64,000 nt of DNA from Theocolax elegans (Eukaryota; Arthropoda; Insecta; Hymenoptera; Cerocephalidae), in the NCBI GenBank assembly GCA_026168455.1, contig CM047426.1, positions 87,509,986-87,573,985 of the forward strand, in the 5' to 3' direction. The position numbers and the translations under genes are program-made. Every line of letters begins with the position of its first letter. Position 1 is the stretch's first letter. Shown piece by piece: positions 13,101 through 28,100 of this stretch. The notes below the pieces were generated by a model. The model was not told the DNA's origin and did not search any database. It worked only from the letters and a program-made list of their open reading frames with translations.

Positions 13101-16100
13101 GTATTACAATTTTTTTTATTGTTATTTAATATATTATAAAGCCGCGGTTTGATAAAATTATATAAAAACAGAGATTAATAAATGTGAATACAATTTATTT
13201 GATAATTTACTTGAAATAAACATAGAAATAAATAAATTTTTAATCATTATTTTCATATTTTATTTATTACACGGAGAGGGTTTTCAAGCAAAAGTTATCG
13301 TGACAGAATTTGGAAAAACTCTGGATTCCTTAAAAAATATTGTGACTTTTGTATACAATTTTCTCGAACAATTGATACTATAGCCCCAGATTTACCGTAA
13401 TCAATCAATCATTTCTAATTGGTTTACATATTTTGAATTTATATATGACTTTTATTTTTCAAATGAAGAAATTAGCTATTTTTTTTAGTTATTTAAAACA
13501 TTTATTTATGTTTCCAAAATTAACTGAGGTATCTTCTATTTATGAAAAGTTTGAGTAAGTTCCCTTTTTTTATTAATTACTTCTGACATAATTACGAGTT
13601 TAACTCTTAACTTATAAGACACTGTTTGTAGTTGATCGTAGACGACACTTAGTACTTGAAGTTCTATTTAATTGTTTGATATTCGATGAATGTATATAAA
13701 AAACATTATGCATTTTTTTAATTGAGTAATTTATTTTCAGGAATAAATTTTTAACTTCAAGAGTGAATTTACTTTTAACTTTTCAGTATATAAAGTGAAA
13801 TTCATAACGACTTTAACAAGCGAATGAAAAATTGGTCAAAAAAAGAAAAGAGACAAATTTAGAGTTGTATTGTTCAAACGAAACGGCTGTTAAAGTAATT
13901 CACGAAACAAATTAAATGGATTTGCAAATAATTTTAAGAGTAGTCACATTGTATTAAAAAGTCTCGGGCAAAATGAAAATAAAGAAAACTTTTCTCGAAA
14001 ATAATAGTACAAAAGAGAGAGAAGCAGAAGTGAAATTTTCAGGAGTACATAGTCAATAATAAGTCGAGGGCAGCTTGATTCGTATATATAACAATACTTA
14101 AACAACGCAACGTTCAATACAATAGCAGCACTTATCCAGATTTCGAGAAAGTGTTTAAACAAAGATAAGTAAGTCGATGAAAGAATGGTTAAGCAATGCG
14201 CGAAAATCAATTTCCTCGAGTTCTCTCGTTGTTACGTAAATTTTTCTTAAGAGTCCAAGATCATTCAAACTCCCAGCTTATACTTTTTTTTTATTTTACA
14301 TCCGTAGGTTGATGCGTTCCCTTGACAGTCCCTGTAAATGTATCGTATTTCCCTTACTAACGAAAGTCGAGACGGGAATACGATTCCCAAAGGAATTTTG
14401 TGGGAGCAAAGATCGAGATATCGATTCGTAATAGGAGAGTCTTGTACATAACAGCATTCTCCGCGTTGCGGGGACTCATGCATGTTTAAATTTCCATTTA
14501 CGAGTTTTTGGGTGTACTCGTTATGAGGCTGCCAACCCTACGAAGATATATTTATTCTCGATCAACAATACCAAAAGATTGTTTTGTTTCTTTTTTTTCA
14601 TTCGTACACGAGTCTGTAAGATTTATTACTATTTAAATGTCATTTAAATATATCGCGTTTCTCTATTTCTATACTTAGATTGAAAAGTGTCCCACTTTGC
14701 TGATTTATATTTTATTTAATTTCGAATTCAGAGTATTATAGAGACTACACAGTGCCAAGTGAAATACTCGATAAAAATACCCAGTTAAATTAATACATAA
14801 AAGGCACAGACATTTTTCCATAGATACAGTAGCTTATTTCGAGGAAAATTCTTCTGAATGACAGAAAAGTGGTATATAAAAGTAACAAACAATTTTATAA
14901 TGCTCTTAAAAATATTATATTTATATATAAATCTCAACAAGTGTATCAAACCAACCAGTAAGACTATTAGCGCTTTTCCCGTAATACCGTTATTCGAATT
15001 CACCGGTATATTGAAGAAAAGGAAATAAAAAAAAAAAGTAAAAATCGATCCGTTTTCGTAGGTCTCGCCTGGAAATATGCAATAACGTCGCAAATCCAAT
15101 AACCCAAAGTTATATATAAAGTATCGTCCTTTTATATAACAATACACCTAGCGTTTGAAAGTTTCATGTATATATATATATAGGTCTATGGAATTCCATC
15201 GTCTTGAGTTGGACTCCCCAAAGTCCCTCCAGTTACTCGCGGGGGATACCGCACTCGCGCAGAACTGCCGGATAGGAAACTCAATCACGCTAGCGTTGCA
15301 TTCGCATGTGTTGGGTTGGGTTGGGTGTGTGTGTGTGTGAGCGCGCATGTGTATATATACAAGGTGCAAGCGCACTCGACCCTTATCCAGCGAGTGCACG
15401 CAGGGTCACGATCTACGGGTTGCACTTACCGTCTTGTTGCCGAGCATCCCAACCTCGCAATCGAGATCGACGGTGCTGCCGATCCGGGCCGTTACGTTCA
15501 GTTCCTCCTGACCGTCCTCGAAGTACGGGGTGTATTTCCCGAGGGCTGAAGCGACGTTCGGCTTGACCACTTTCCTACCAAAGTACCCCTGGTTCTGTGG
15601 ATGATAAATCATGTGTGTCGTTTAGGACCGACAGTTTCTGTGTGCGTGTCTATCTACATTCGTATATGCGTGTGTATATGTGTATTGCACCTACACCCAT
15701 CCATCTCTCTATTCGTGTATGAATTTCCATTTAACGCGCGTTCGATTGAAATCTTAAGGGGATGTCGGTCTCAGAAAATGGTCATTTTTAATATTTTTTT
15801 ATAAATAAAACAACATATTTTTGCTCTTATGCATGTTATAAACAGTATACTCAAATTTTTTCAGATTTTTATATCTGTAATTTAATTCTGATTTTTGCGT
15901 TCAAAATTCATGTCTTTTTAGACCAATAATTACCGACCGAAAATTGTTTATTCAATTATTATTTACAAATTTATTTTTTCTTAAAAATCAAAAGCCATGC
16001 CGTTACTTTTGTTTTAAACTACCCATATGAATTTTTTCAGACTTTTGATTCAATATTTCCAACATAATTCTTATGTTTAAAGGTGTAGATCTCTGTAACT

Positions 16101-19100
16101 TGTGTCCGAAATCTCGTTAAAGAGGATAATATCACTTTCTTTAATAATTCTACTATTGGGTTCGAGGTTTAGAAAGAACATATTGTAAGTTCTAGTATAT
16201 GATTGTTACGTGTATAAAATTTTTTCAGCTTATAGTAAAATATCTCACCAGACTATTAATTTTCTGCGCAGACTTGATTTCGTGAAAATCCCCCCCGGAG
16301 ATATCTTTTCTCGTTTTCGAGCCTATACCTTTTCCCAGCATGAAATTAGTCGGCGACGTCGTCGTCGTTAAGAACAACCTTTTCAACGAGTTGTCTGCAG
16401 TAGACGACCCCGTAGTTTTCGTCAATTCGATCATATACCTAAGCGACTCGTCCCGATGGGCCTCGATCGTCGGGGAGAATCCCTCTGGAGAATCTGAAGT
16501 CGAGTTATACCTCAAACCCACTAAGCGTTCTTGGAGCGGAGGAATCGACGTCGTGACCTTCACCTTCGGAGTTAAGGTCGTTGTTTCGTCTACGGTGATT
16601 GGAGGTGTCGGTAACGTTGACGCTGTCGACAAGGGATACGGGATTTGAGTGATTGGTTCGATGATGAATCGACGATCTGTCAAGACAAGGTGACCCGTGT
16701 TACAGTCGTCAATTTCCTTACTAAATTTATTTAATTATATCCGATTGATTATATTGCAGTTCAAACGTTCTACAACCTTTTAATTTTTATTCAGCTTTTG
16801 ATTTGGATAACGCGTTTATATTTATTTAATTACACACATTTAAATTGATAATAAATAAAATATATGAATTTTGCCAAAAAAATAATGTAATGATAAAGTA
16901 ACTGTAACTAAAAATTGATTTTCAAACAAAGTATATTTAATTTTCATAAATGTATCCGTAAAATGTAATCTGATAATCTGTATACACAAGAAATACTTCA
17001 ATCGAAATTTGATTCGAGATGTATTTAAGGGTCGCAATAACGCAAACCGAACAACCATTCAATTTAATCAGTATAACCAAATCCGAGAATCGAAATCCAT
17101 AATTCGAAGCACCGACCGTAAACACGACTCGATCTGACTATAAACCTGGACTTACCTATCGAGACAGCGGCCTCAATCTCCGGATGTTCGGTGAAGCGAA
17201 GCTCACCGTTCGTAACAGCAAAGCTCGTCCTCGCAATCGTTGGTGCCGTCGTCGTCGTCGTCGTCGTCGTCGAGGTCGTGCTTCTCCTCGTGGTCAACGT
17301 TTCCGTGCTCAGATTTGTCGCGTCGTCGATTCTGAGCTCGGTTCCGTCAACTAGGTCCGCTCGATGATCCGTGTGTGCCACCGAGGTGGCGATCGTCGAT
17401 GGCTGTCTCGTCCTTCCTGCCGTCGTAGTGGTGGCGGTGGTGGTGGTAGTCGTGGTTATGCTAACCCCGAGGAGTTCCGTGACGTCGCTTTCTGTACCTT
17501 GAACCACACGAGCGGAATTCGAGGGTGAATGCGTGATGGGTTATCGACCACAAGGGAAAATCGGAGTGTTTGCTCTGGTTGAATGCGGATGCATAAAGTG
17601 GTTATGGAGAGCCAAACCCATATGTCTCTTGACATCGGATTACGATCTAATTAGTTATTTTGACGATCCATATTAATTCAGACCAAATTATATTCGTTCC
17701 ATTCTCATATTTTCATATTTCCTTTCTTTTTAAAATCTCTTATCTATAAATTATTAATATTTTTATTTTACGTACACGTAAAATTTAACAAAATTTAATA
17801 ATTGGAGGATGAATATAGTTTTTAAAGGTATATACAGAATCTATACAGTGTATCTCAGTTTTAAAATGATTTTATTGCCTTTGCAATTCATATTGTCGAG
17901 AATTATACGTTAATTGTAATCTCAAATTGTATTCTTTTGACAGTAATTTTAAATTTAACATAGCTACGCAAGTTTGGCATGAAAAATTAATTTCAAGTGC
18001 ATTACGAAAAATTTTCTTTTTAAATATTTCTTGAATTAAAACTAATAATTAACGTGAAAATTTGGAAAGTTAATATATAATAATTAGGTAATTAACTTTC
18101 AAAGTCCCATTGAACATAAAACATTGAATAACATACCTCTTACAGAGGACATTATGCAATGTAAATTAGTAATTTAATGTAAAATAACATTCAAGCATAT
18201 ATAATTTTCATATTAATAATTACTTTATTCTTAATGAAGAGCGTAACAGCACAGTAATAATGCAAATCTCAAAATTGCTTTAGAGAAACTGCACAAAAGG
18301 TAACCGAAAAGAAGTAAAAATAAATAATTAAAGGGTAAGAAAGAAAGTAGGTAAATATATAATAGATAACGATTATAATATTACAGTTGAATTGCTGTAA
18401 AAAAAGCAGAGTAACGCAAACAAATAGAGTTGGCGAAGTAATCGGGAAAATAATTCTAAAGGTAAAAGAGCACAAGAAAGTGTTGATGCATTAAGTGATA
18501 ATTTAAAAAACTGTATTCGTATATAATTATTTGTAAATGAAAGCAATCGTCTTTGGAAATGTACGAAAATTTAAATACTTTCGTAAGTATTAATTAATAA
18601 TTTTTAATTATACGTACTCATACGAAACTTTACATTGAGCGCAAGTAGCTATAGAATTCAATTATCGCCTACAAGCCTTCTTTAGCAACATGTAATAATA
18701 ACGTTTGAAAGGTTTCCATAAAAGTTTTGCAATTTCCTCTAGAATCTCATATGTAAGTTTAGAAGCAAATTTTGCACGATAATGACTGAAGCTAATTAAT
18801 AATATATATATATATACATACGTTTAATTAATTTCGCGCATTTTATTTTAATTGCGTAATAATAATCTATTTACAACTATTTCCATTTCTTTTTCGAACG
18901 CATAACAAATTTAGATACAGTAATTCTTTGATATACAACACCGTCAAATTATCCTTCCGCGAAATTTACTAGTTGTAGTAAATTATATTTTATGACTGTC
19001 GTAATTGCATTTTGTACTTGAACTTATAACATTATGTTAACTTGCATTTTGAATTTGTATTTGAATAATATAAATACAAAATGAGTTGCACTTGAATTGT

Positions 19101-22100
19101 AACGTTGCGTCATTGAATAGTAAATTAATTATTTACTTAATTATCGTGCTTCATTATGGTCTATTGAATCAACTATCGAATGTGACCATCTATTTTCACA
19201 TTTCTATGTCGAATGTTTCACCTGTGGAATTTACGTTACTTGTATAAATGAACTAAGTGCGTAATTTGTAGCAATTTACGTGAGAGTTAATCAAAAAGTT
19301 AATAAATCGACAATGGTATAATAATAACATTAAATTATAGATGAATACCGAAATGTCGTATATAAAAATAAAAGAAGTGGATTATAATTATACGTTTGAA
19401 AGGTTTCCATAAAAGTTTTTGCAATTTCCTCTAGAATCTCATATGTAAGTTTAGAAGCAAATTTTGCACGATAATGACTGAACCTAATTAATATATATAT
19501 ATATACATACATTTAATTAATTCGCGCATTTATTTTAATTGCGTAATAATAATCTATTTACAAGTATTTCCATTTCTTTTTCGAACGCATAACAAATTTA
19601 GATACAGTAATTCTTTGATATACAACACCGTCAAATTATCCTTCCGCGAAATTTACTAGTTGTAGTAAATTATATTTTATGACTGTCGTAATTGCATTTT
19701 GTACTTGAACTTATAACATTATGTTAACTTGCATTTTGAATTTGTATTTGAATAATATAAATACAAAATGAGTTGCACTTGAATTGTAACGTTGCGTCAT
19801 TGAATAGTAAATTAATTATTTTACTTAATTATCGTGCTTCATTATTGTCTATTGAATCAACTATCGAATGTGACCATCTATTTTCACATTTCTATGTCGA
19901 ATGTTCACCTGTGGAATTTACGTTACTTTTATAAATGAACTAAGTGCGTAATTTGTAGCAATTTACGTGAGAGTTAATCAAAAAGTTAATAAATTCGACA
20001 ATGGTATAATAATAACATTAAATTTATAGATGAATACCGAAATGTTCGTATATAAAAATAAAAGTAAGTGGATTGAACTTTAGTAAAATAAAATTTTCAC
20101 GTAAATATTCTTGTGAGTGAAGTATACGTTTCTTTTTTAAATTTTGACAAAGTTGAGGTACATCCAAAAGTCGTCGTTTCAATTTACTTTAGGATGATTG
20201 AATTAGCTTTTTGTTTAATACAATTGGTAACGTAGATAAACTATTTTTATATTTATACATAAAATATTGAAAATGTTCGTTTTCAATTTTCCTTACAAAG
20301 AGAATACCGAATGTATCTAGGATACCGAAAATTTTCTACGAATACGCAAACAAAGGAAATTTTGAGTTACAAATCTCGGTTATAGAATTGAAATTCGATC
20401 GGATGCATCTCGGTTCGATATATAAACCAAACAATCTTCAATCTAACCGAATGAAAGGAAGTTAAAATTACAATGTATCGTACATAGAGAGAGTTCTTGG
20501 AGTACAAAAGTTATAACTCAAAGCTCCGAAAGAAATCCATGCGGAAAGTCCCAATAAGTTAATCCCCGAGTCTTTTCCTGAGGCTGCAGTAAAATACACC
20601 ACAGCGGTACACGTTACACGTAGAGAAGCTCACCGCCGTAAAAGGTCCCGAGGTCGTTCCCTCGGGTAATGCAACGACAAACTTTTGGGAATCCATCCAT
20701 CTGGCCTCACGCGAGGAGAGCGGCAAAGTTAAAACCTGTACAGTGTACCGAAAGCGCTGAAACTGATTTCGAAGTAATAGCTCGGTTGGCGCAGGCAGTT
20801 TTCTTCGAGAAGGACGGGGAATGAGAGAATCGAAGAAAGAGATTACGACTGATTGGCCGCTTTCTCTCTCTCTCTCTCTTTTTACGGGTTTATTTTCCTT
20901 TTCCCTGTTTATTTTTGATAAAGCCGGTTTGCAATAGACGGAATAAAGGAGTTTCGGTTATGCTAAGGGTAAATAAAAAAAGTTTCAACCTCTATTGCAA
21001 AATTCGTGTGTGCCATTGGCATTTTCAATTGGCTTTTTCTTGTTACAAACGCGATATGCTTACAATTCAAAGGGACTGTAATTTTGTAACGGTAACGTTT
21101 AATGTACACAGCTTTTATGGAACATTTATTACACCTTGCAAGTCTTTACACTATATATCTTCAAATTTTTAAAAGCACACCGATATTACAGATAGATACA
21201 GAGGTAAATAATTCATAATTGTTCAAATACTTTATCAACATATAGGCCGTGTTTCTAAAGTATATTTTAATTTTTTTATAAATTGTAGTCTACTACGGTA
21301 TTAAAATGATAAAAGAATTAAAAAATTCTTATTAACCATACTTTAGTTTTATTATATAAAGCTTTTATAAAAAACGGCTTTACGATCTCCCGATAGGCCT
21401 TTGATTTTTAATTGCTTCTTTTTCAACGTTAATGACATTTTGTTATGAAGTTTCCTCTTTGTTCAAAGTATACTAACACGTGTAAAATTTTAAAACTTAA
21501 GTTTCATTAGTGTTGTGATTAAATAAACTATACGAATATACAAGTGTCGAGTGTTTACAATATGTGTAATTTTGTATAATATACAACTTTAATGTAATTT
21601 AAAAATTATTTAAGTTTAAGTTGCAAAAATTGTTGAGGAAAAAGATTTTCCAGACTAATTTGTTCTGAAATATTGAATTCATTATTATAATATAACATGA
21701 ACTAGATATTGAAACTTTGCAAATTAAGATATTTTAATTTTCACATAATCGTTTAATCCTTCCCTGCCTCAAAGTTTCCGATTGATTGGAAATAATAACG
21801 ATTATTTCGTTTCGTGTATTAAAGTTGGTACAACGATTTCATCAGATAATTAGATTAATTTCAAAAGATAAAAAGTTAGTTTTTCATCAAGATATCGTTT
21901 CAGTATAATTGGACAGTTTCGCTTTCGCGGAAGCAAACGAAAAAAGCACACTCAATTAGTTTTCCTATTTACGTTTCTTTCCACTCCTATAAATTCATCA
22001 CGATTTTTCCCACCAAGTTTTATTCCATTTTTAATCACTGATTAGTACAGTAAAAAAAAAGTAAACAATATATCTTGTTTAATAGATTGATAATTAAATA

Positions 22101-25100
22101 ATCGCTCTGTAAATCAAAATGATATCGGAACAATCGAAAATGTAAGTAATGCCCTGCGCTTTCCTTAGGACATTGCAACAAGGTAACACATCTCTGCATT
22201 TAGGTTGGGTGCGATGCTACGTCGATAAAGGTAAAAGCTGAGGGACGTATACGTATGTGTATTTGTCGAAGAAGAAAGTGGTGTACCGCCCTCAAGCTGG
22301 ACAAACTAATGGTGCTTCTTACTTTTACGCCCGGCGCTTCTATTAACGATTGCACGTGCTGACTCCATTGGATTTCTTGCATTCTCTTCGTAATCCTTTA
22401 TTTTCTATTCTCTTCTTCGCTTACGTACCGTAGCGTGCTCGTCCTTCATTTATCTTAAGTGAGGTAGAGCGACTAAATAATGAATTATTTAGTAAAAGTC
22501 GACTGTCTCTTTTGAATTTGGTAATGGATGCCTTTTACTTAAACTCTCGTCAAGATTTCTCTACGTCTACTCAACCGTTGCTTTTATAATCAATTTTATT
22601 TGATTATAAATATGTATATTATATATTATAAGGTCAACGTTACAGTAGTTCGTTATAATATGCTTCGCTTGCAGTAAATTTTCGAAAAAAAAAGTCTCAT
22701 TACTAACGATAAATCATTAACTGCTCGGGATTGACCTATCGACGTGTCTCTCCTCCATTTTTCTTCCTATAACTCTCTATATACCTTGCTCTTTTTCCTT
22801 GGCTTTTAAGAACCTTACGTAACTCTCGCTCGAGTGGGCTTCTACAAATCTAAGGCACGATCTACGAAACCTTTGCGTCGTGCTTTTATTTCTCAACCCT
22901 TGCAGCCGCTACGGTGGGATTCCGGCCGATCGCGTACAAGAGATTACGGCGCCCGAATGACCGCTTTCTCTCTCTCTCTCTCTTTTTACGGGTTTATTTT
23001 CCTTTTCCCTGTTTATTTTTGATAAAGCCGGTTTGCAATAGACGGAATAAAGGAGTTTCGGTTATGCTAAGGGTAAATAAAAAAAGTTTCAACCTCTATT
23101 GCAAAATTCGTGTGTGCCATTGGCATTTTCAATTGGCTTTTTCTTGTTACAAACGCGATATGCTTACAATTCAAAGGGACTGTAATTTTGTAACGGTAAC
23201 GTTTAATGTACACAGCTTTTATGGAACATTTATTACACCTTGCAAGTCTTTACACTATATCTTCAAATTTTTAAAAGCACACCGATATTACAGATAGATA
23301 CAGAGGTAAATAATTCATAATTGTTCAAATACTTTATCAACATATAGGCCGTGTTTCTAAAGTATATTTTAATTTTTTTATAAATTGTAGTCTACTACGG
23401 TATTAAAATGATAAAAGAATTAAAAAATTCTTATTAACCATACTTTAGTTTTATTATATAAAGCTTTTATAAAAAACGGCTTTACGATCTCCCGATAGGC
23501 CTTTGATTTTTAATTGCTTCTTTTTCAACGTTAATGACATTTTGTTATGAAGTTTCCTCTTTGTTCAAAGTATACTAACACGTGTAAAATTTTAAAACTT
23601 AAGTTTCATTAGTGTTGTGATTAAATAAACTATACGAATATACAAGTGTCGAGTGTTTACAATATGTGTAATTTTGTATAATATACAACTTTAATGTAAT
23701 TTAAAAATTATTTAAGTTTAAGTTGCAAAAATTGTTGAGGAAAAAGATTTTCCAGACTAATTTGTTCTGAAATATTGAATTCATTATTATAATATAACAT
23801 GAACTAGATATTGAAACTTTGCAAATTAAGATATTTTAATTTTCACATAATCGTTTAATCCTTCCCTGCCTCAAAGTTTCCGATTGATTGGAAATAATAA
23901 CGATTATTTCGTTTCGTGTATTAAAGTTGGTACAACGATTTCATCAGATAATTAGATTAATTTCAAAAGATAAAAAGTTAGTTTTTCATCAAGATATCGT
24001 TTCAGTATAATTGGACAGTTTCGCTTTCGCGGAAGCAAACGAAAAAAGCACACTCAATTAGTTTTCCTATTTACGTTTCTTTCCACTCCTATAAATTCAT
24101 CACGATTTTTCCCACCAAGTTTTATTCCATTTTTAATCACTGATTAGTACAGTAAAAAAAAAGTAAACAATATATCTTGTTTAATAGATTGATAATTAAA
24201 TAATCGCTCTGTAAATCAAAATGATATCGGAACAATCGAAAATGTAAGTAATGCCCTGCGCTTTCCTTAGGACATTGCAAGGTAACACATCTCTGCATTT
24301 AGGTTGGGTGCGATGCTACGTCGATAAAGGTAAAAGCTGAGGGACGTATACGTATGTGTATTTGTCGAAGAAGAAAGTGGTGTACCGCCCTCAAGCTGGA
24401 CAAACTAATGGTGCTTCTTACTTTTACGCCCGGCGCTTCTATTAACGATTGCACGTGCTGACTCCATTGGATTTCTTGCATTCTCTTCGTAATCCTTTAT
24501 TTTCTATTCTCTTCTTCGCTTACGTACCGTAGCGTGCTCGTCCTTCATTTATCTTAAGTGAGGTAGAGCGACTAAATAATGAATTATTTAGTAAAAGTCG
24601 ACTGTCTCTTTTGAATTTGGTAATGGATGCCTTTTACTTAAACTCTCGTCAAGATTTCTCTACGTCTACTCAACCGTTGCTTTTATAATCAATTTTATTT
24701 GATTATAAATATGTATATTATATATTATAAGGTCAACGTTACAGTAGTTCGTTATAATATGCTTCGCTTGCAGTAAATTTTCGAAAAAAAAGTCTCATTA
24801 CTAACGATAAATCATTAACTGCTCGGGATTGACCTATCGACGTGTCTCTCCTCCATTTTTCTTCCTATAACTCTCTATATACCTTGCTCTTTTTCCTTGG
24901 CTTTTAAGAACCTTACGTAACTCTCGCTCGAGTGGGCTTCTACAAATCTAAGGCACGATCTACGAAACCTTTGCGTCGTGCTTTTATTTCTCAACCCTTG
25001 CAGCCGCTACGGTGGGATTCCGGCCGATCGCGTACAAGAGATTACGGCGCCCGAATGACCTGACGGATTTCTTTCTTTTTCCCGAAATTTTCTTCCTCGA

Positions 25101-28100
25101 CTTTATGTTCGACGCGGCCTCGTGTTCGATCTTCGAAATATACCTTCGACTTGTTTTACGTCTACCCCTTCAATTTGCATTGCCTTCCAAAGAATTTTTA
25201 GCACGCACTGTAAATCAAATACTAAACCGATATAGATTTTTATGATTTTTACCGTATAGCTCATAAACTGAATACTGAATTTTCACTTCTTTTTTTTATT
25301 TATTACTCAAGCTCGGTTTGGGGTTTACGATTCGCGACTTATTCATTTTTAATAGTCTTCACTATATATTCAGAGGTGGTTTTCGTCTACAATTACAAAT
25401 TGTGATATTGCAATGATTTTCTTTTTTAAATTTTATTATTCATATATGAATATCTTTTTAAATAATTATATAAAAAAAATTATACACAATAACCATTAGA
25501 AAATTAATATTTTAAAAATTGCTTGTTCCTCAAACTTTATCAAAATTTGAACAAATTATATTGCTGACGTAAAGTTGAATATATAATATATAAAATGTAC
25601 ACATGTTTTATAAAATTTAAAAGCTTTTAATTTTATATTAAAATTTATGTTTACATGTAATTTCATAAAATTAAAAAATTAATATTTATAATTTTATTAA
25701 AAATGTATGAAAACGCGACTATTCGTTAACAAGTTTACATTGATATTTTATTTATTATTTTAATTACGAGAGTCAATAAAGCTGCTGCTTTTTATCTCAT
25801 ATAAAATAATGGATAAAACTTTATTTACATTAAATTATTTATTCTGTATAATAAGAAATTTCTGATTTATTTATGCATCTGTTATAAAACATTTACGTAA
25901 GATTGTGTCATACATATTTTATTTTAATATTAACAATTGCAAATCGCAACAGACATTCATTAATGAACAATTAATATTAATGGAATACAAATATTTTTCG
26001 CGCTTAATATTTTGTAGTTGAAAATTTATAATGTTTCGTCGTTTTGATAAAATAAGACTTGGAATAGAACGATAAGGATAAGCTTAAAATGTGCAAAACT
26101 TTAGAATAAAGGTAAAAGCTCGCACGACATGTTATGTAAGCGTAAAACCATCAGGAAATATTCCACGTACAATAATCGCGGAGAAACATTAACGCGTTTC
26201 CCGCATGCGTTTGCATCCAGACAACAGGAAAATCTCGTGGGGACCGCAGTCGAGAAAGACGGATTCTTGGCAAAGTAACCAGTTCAAATGCATCTCTTTC
26301 AACACGTTCATTCCATCCAACTTGCGATGTGCACGCGAGCGACACTGATCCTATTTCGTGGCAACGCTTCCTATATACCTACTACTCTCCTTCATATCTA
26401 TATGATTCTCGGTCTATGCGTTTCTCTCCACTGTCCTCACTGCTATTTCTCTCATTTTCCTCTCGTATTTTCTCTGTATCTCAATCATTCATCCTTTACT
26501 CGGCCATCGTTATTTTTTGCCTCCCGCACAACGTTTGTTCTAAAACTAGGTTCTAGAATAGAATTAAAAATTTTTTAAATACACATTTGAATAAAGTACG
26601 TATTGTTTTTTTTTCTTGTTATTGCTCTGTTTATGTTTGATTATATTTATTCTGAAGAGACAGATAAATAATTCAATTTTTTTTAATAATATATTAAACT
26701 TTGCAATGCATGGATGCATAAAAATTATGAGTTGGTGTAGAAATTCATACTGCTATTTAGAAGAAAGCATAGAGTAGAATGTATCCGACGTAGGTCAGAC
26801 AAGACGTATTCAAAGCTTGAAATATGGAGTATGCTTTATACAATACATGAAAAGTACAAAGCTTTCTCTTTGAGAAAGAAAAATTACCGTTACTAATGGC
26901 GAGTTTTATGAGCTTATGATTTCATACAATTATGTATCTAAATTGCTAAAATGACAGCTGATGATGGTACCTACACGGAGAGAAAATTTCAGTAAATTTT
27001 CATTAAGGCGATGTGATACCCAAATTACAGGAACCTACATCTAAAATCCCAAAAATTTAAAAAACTAATTGAATTAAAAATCTGAAAAAATTTACAGGTA
27101 ATGTTGAAAGCAAATAGAATACCGTTACAGAGCGATTTTTTCAAAATAATTAATTTAAAATGAATTATATCGAAATAACCATTTTTTAGTCGGTAATATA
27201 TAGCTAAAAACAAAGCTGCACGCGTTTTTTCGATAAAGTATACTCTTTGCTTGAGAAAAAATAAATACTGATTTTGTTTTAATGGGTTTACATCTCCTTA
27301 ACGCGGTAACATACTACCAAAACGCTCAAAATTACTGAAATTTTAGTCAAAATTAGTAGACTTTCAGTAATAATTAGTATACTTTTAGTAAAAGTTCACA
27401 AAATGTTGAGTAATTTTTTGGGTATAGGCAGTCTGTTACCGCTTTAATGAAAGTTTAATAATATTTACAGAAAGTTTAGTAAAATTTACTAAAATTTTTC
27501 TCTCATTGTAGAAATATCATTACTTAAAATGAGGGTATTTAAAGCTCACAATGGTAATGGTACAATATTGTTTCCCTAATTAAAATATCACGTAGAGTAA
27601 AGCTCAAGCAACTAAAACAATGTATTCGCACGATACTCGTCACGCGGAAAGTTATTACAAAAAAAATTTTTCTTTTCTTATCGCCTGTGGATTTCTTGCA
27701 AAAGTTAACCCCTTATTCTCTAGCTCCTTTCTCTTGATCCCTTTCTCCATTATAGCCGTCGTTGTCCCCTCACGGCGGCATTCGCATGCGTCGACTTCCT
27801 CATATATAACGCGATATTTGCGGCGATCCTGTTTACACAAGTGGATATTGCCGCGCGCTGACAGCTACCAAGTGGAATACTGACCCGGCGTTGCGGAAGC
27901 AATTTCGCTTGAGCGTGTGCAGCCTCGTCCTATACCGAGGTGGTCTTATGTACGCGCTCGGATCGATCCAACGCTCTCTCTCTCTCTCTCTCTCTCCTTG
28001 CATTTTCCAACCACGCTCTTCTTCCTTTTATTTTTATGGCTCGATGGACGCTCTAGGTAAAAAAAACACGGTCCGGTTCCAGAAGTGGGTGCACTTGATC

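Noticed and set aside
16340..16648. 102-codon plus-strand ORF
   Set aside because: Antisense shadow of linker exon 3 of the Dpr-like gene.
22200..24481. Identical 60-codon minus-strand ORFs at 22200-22382 and 24299-24481
   Set aside because: They are duplicated only because the 2.1 kb unit is duplicated; no domain or splice context.
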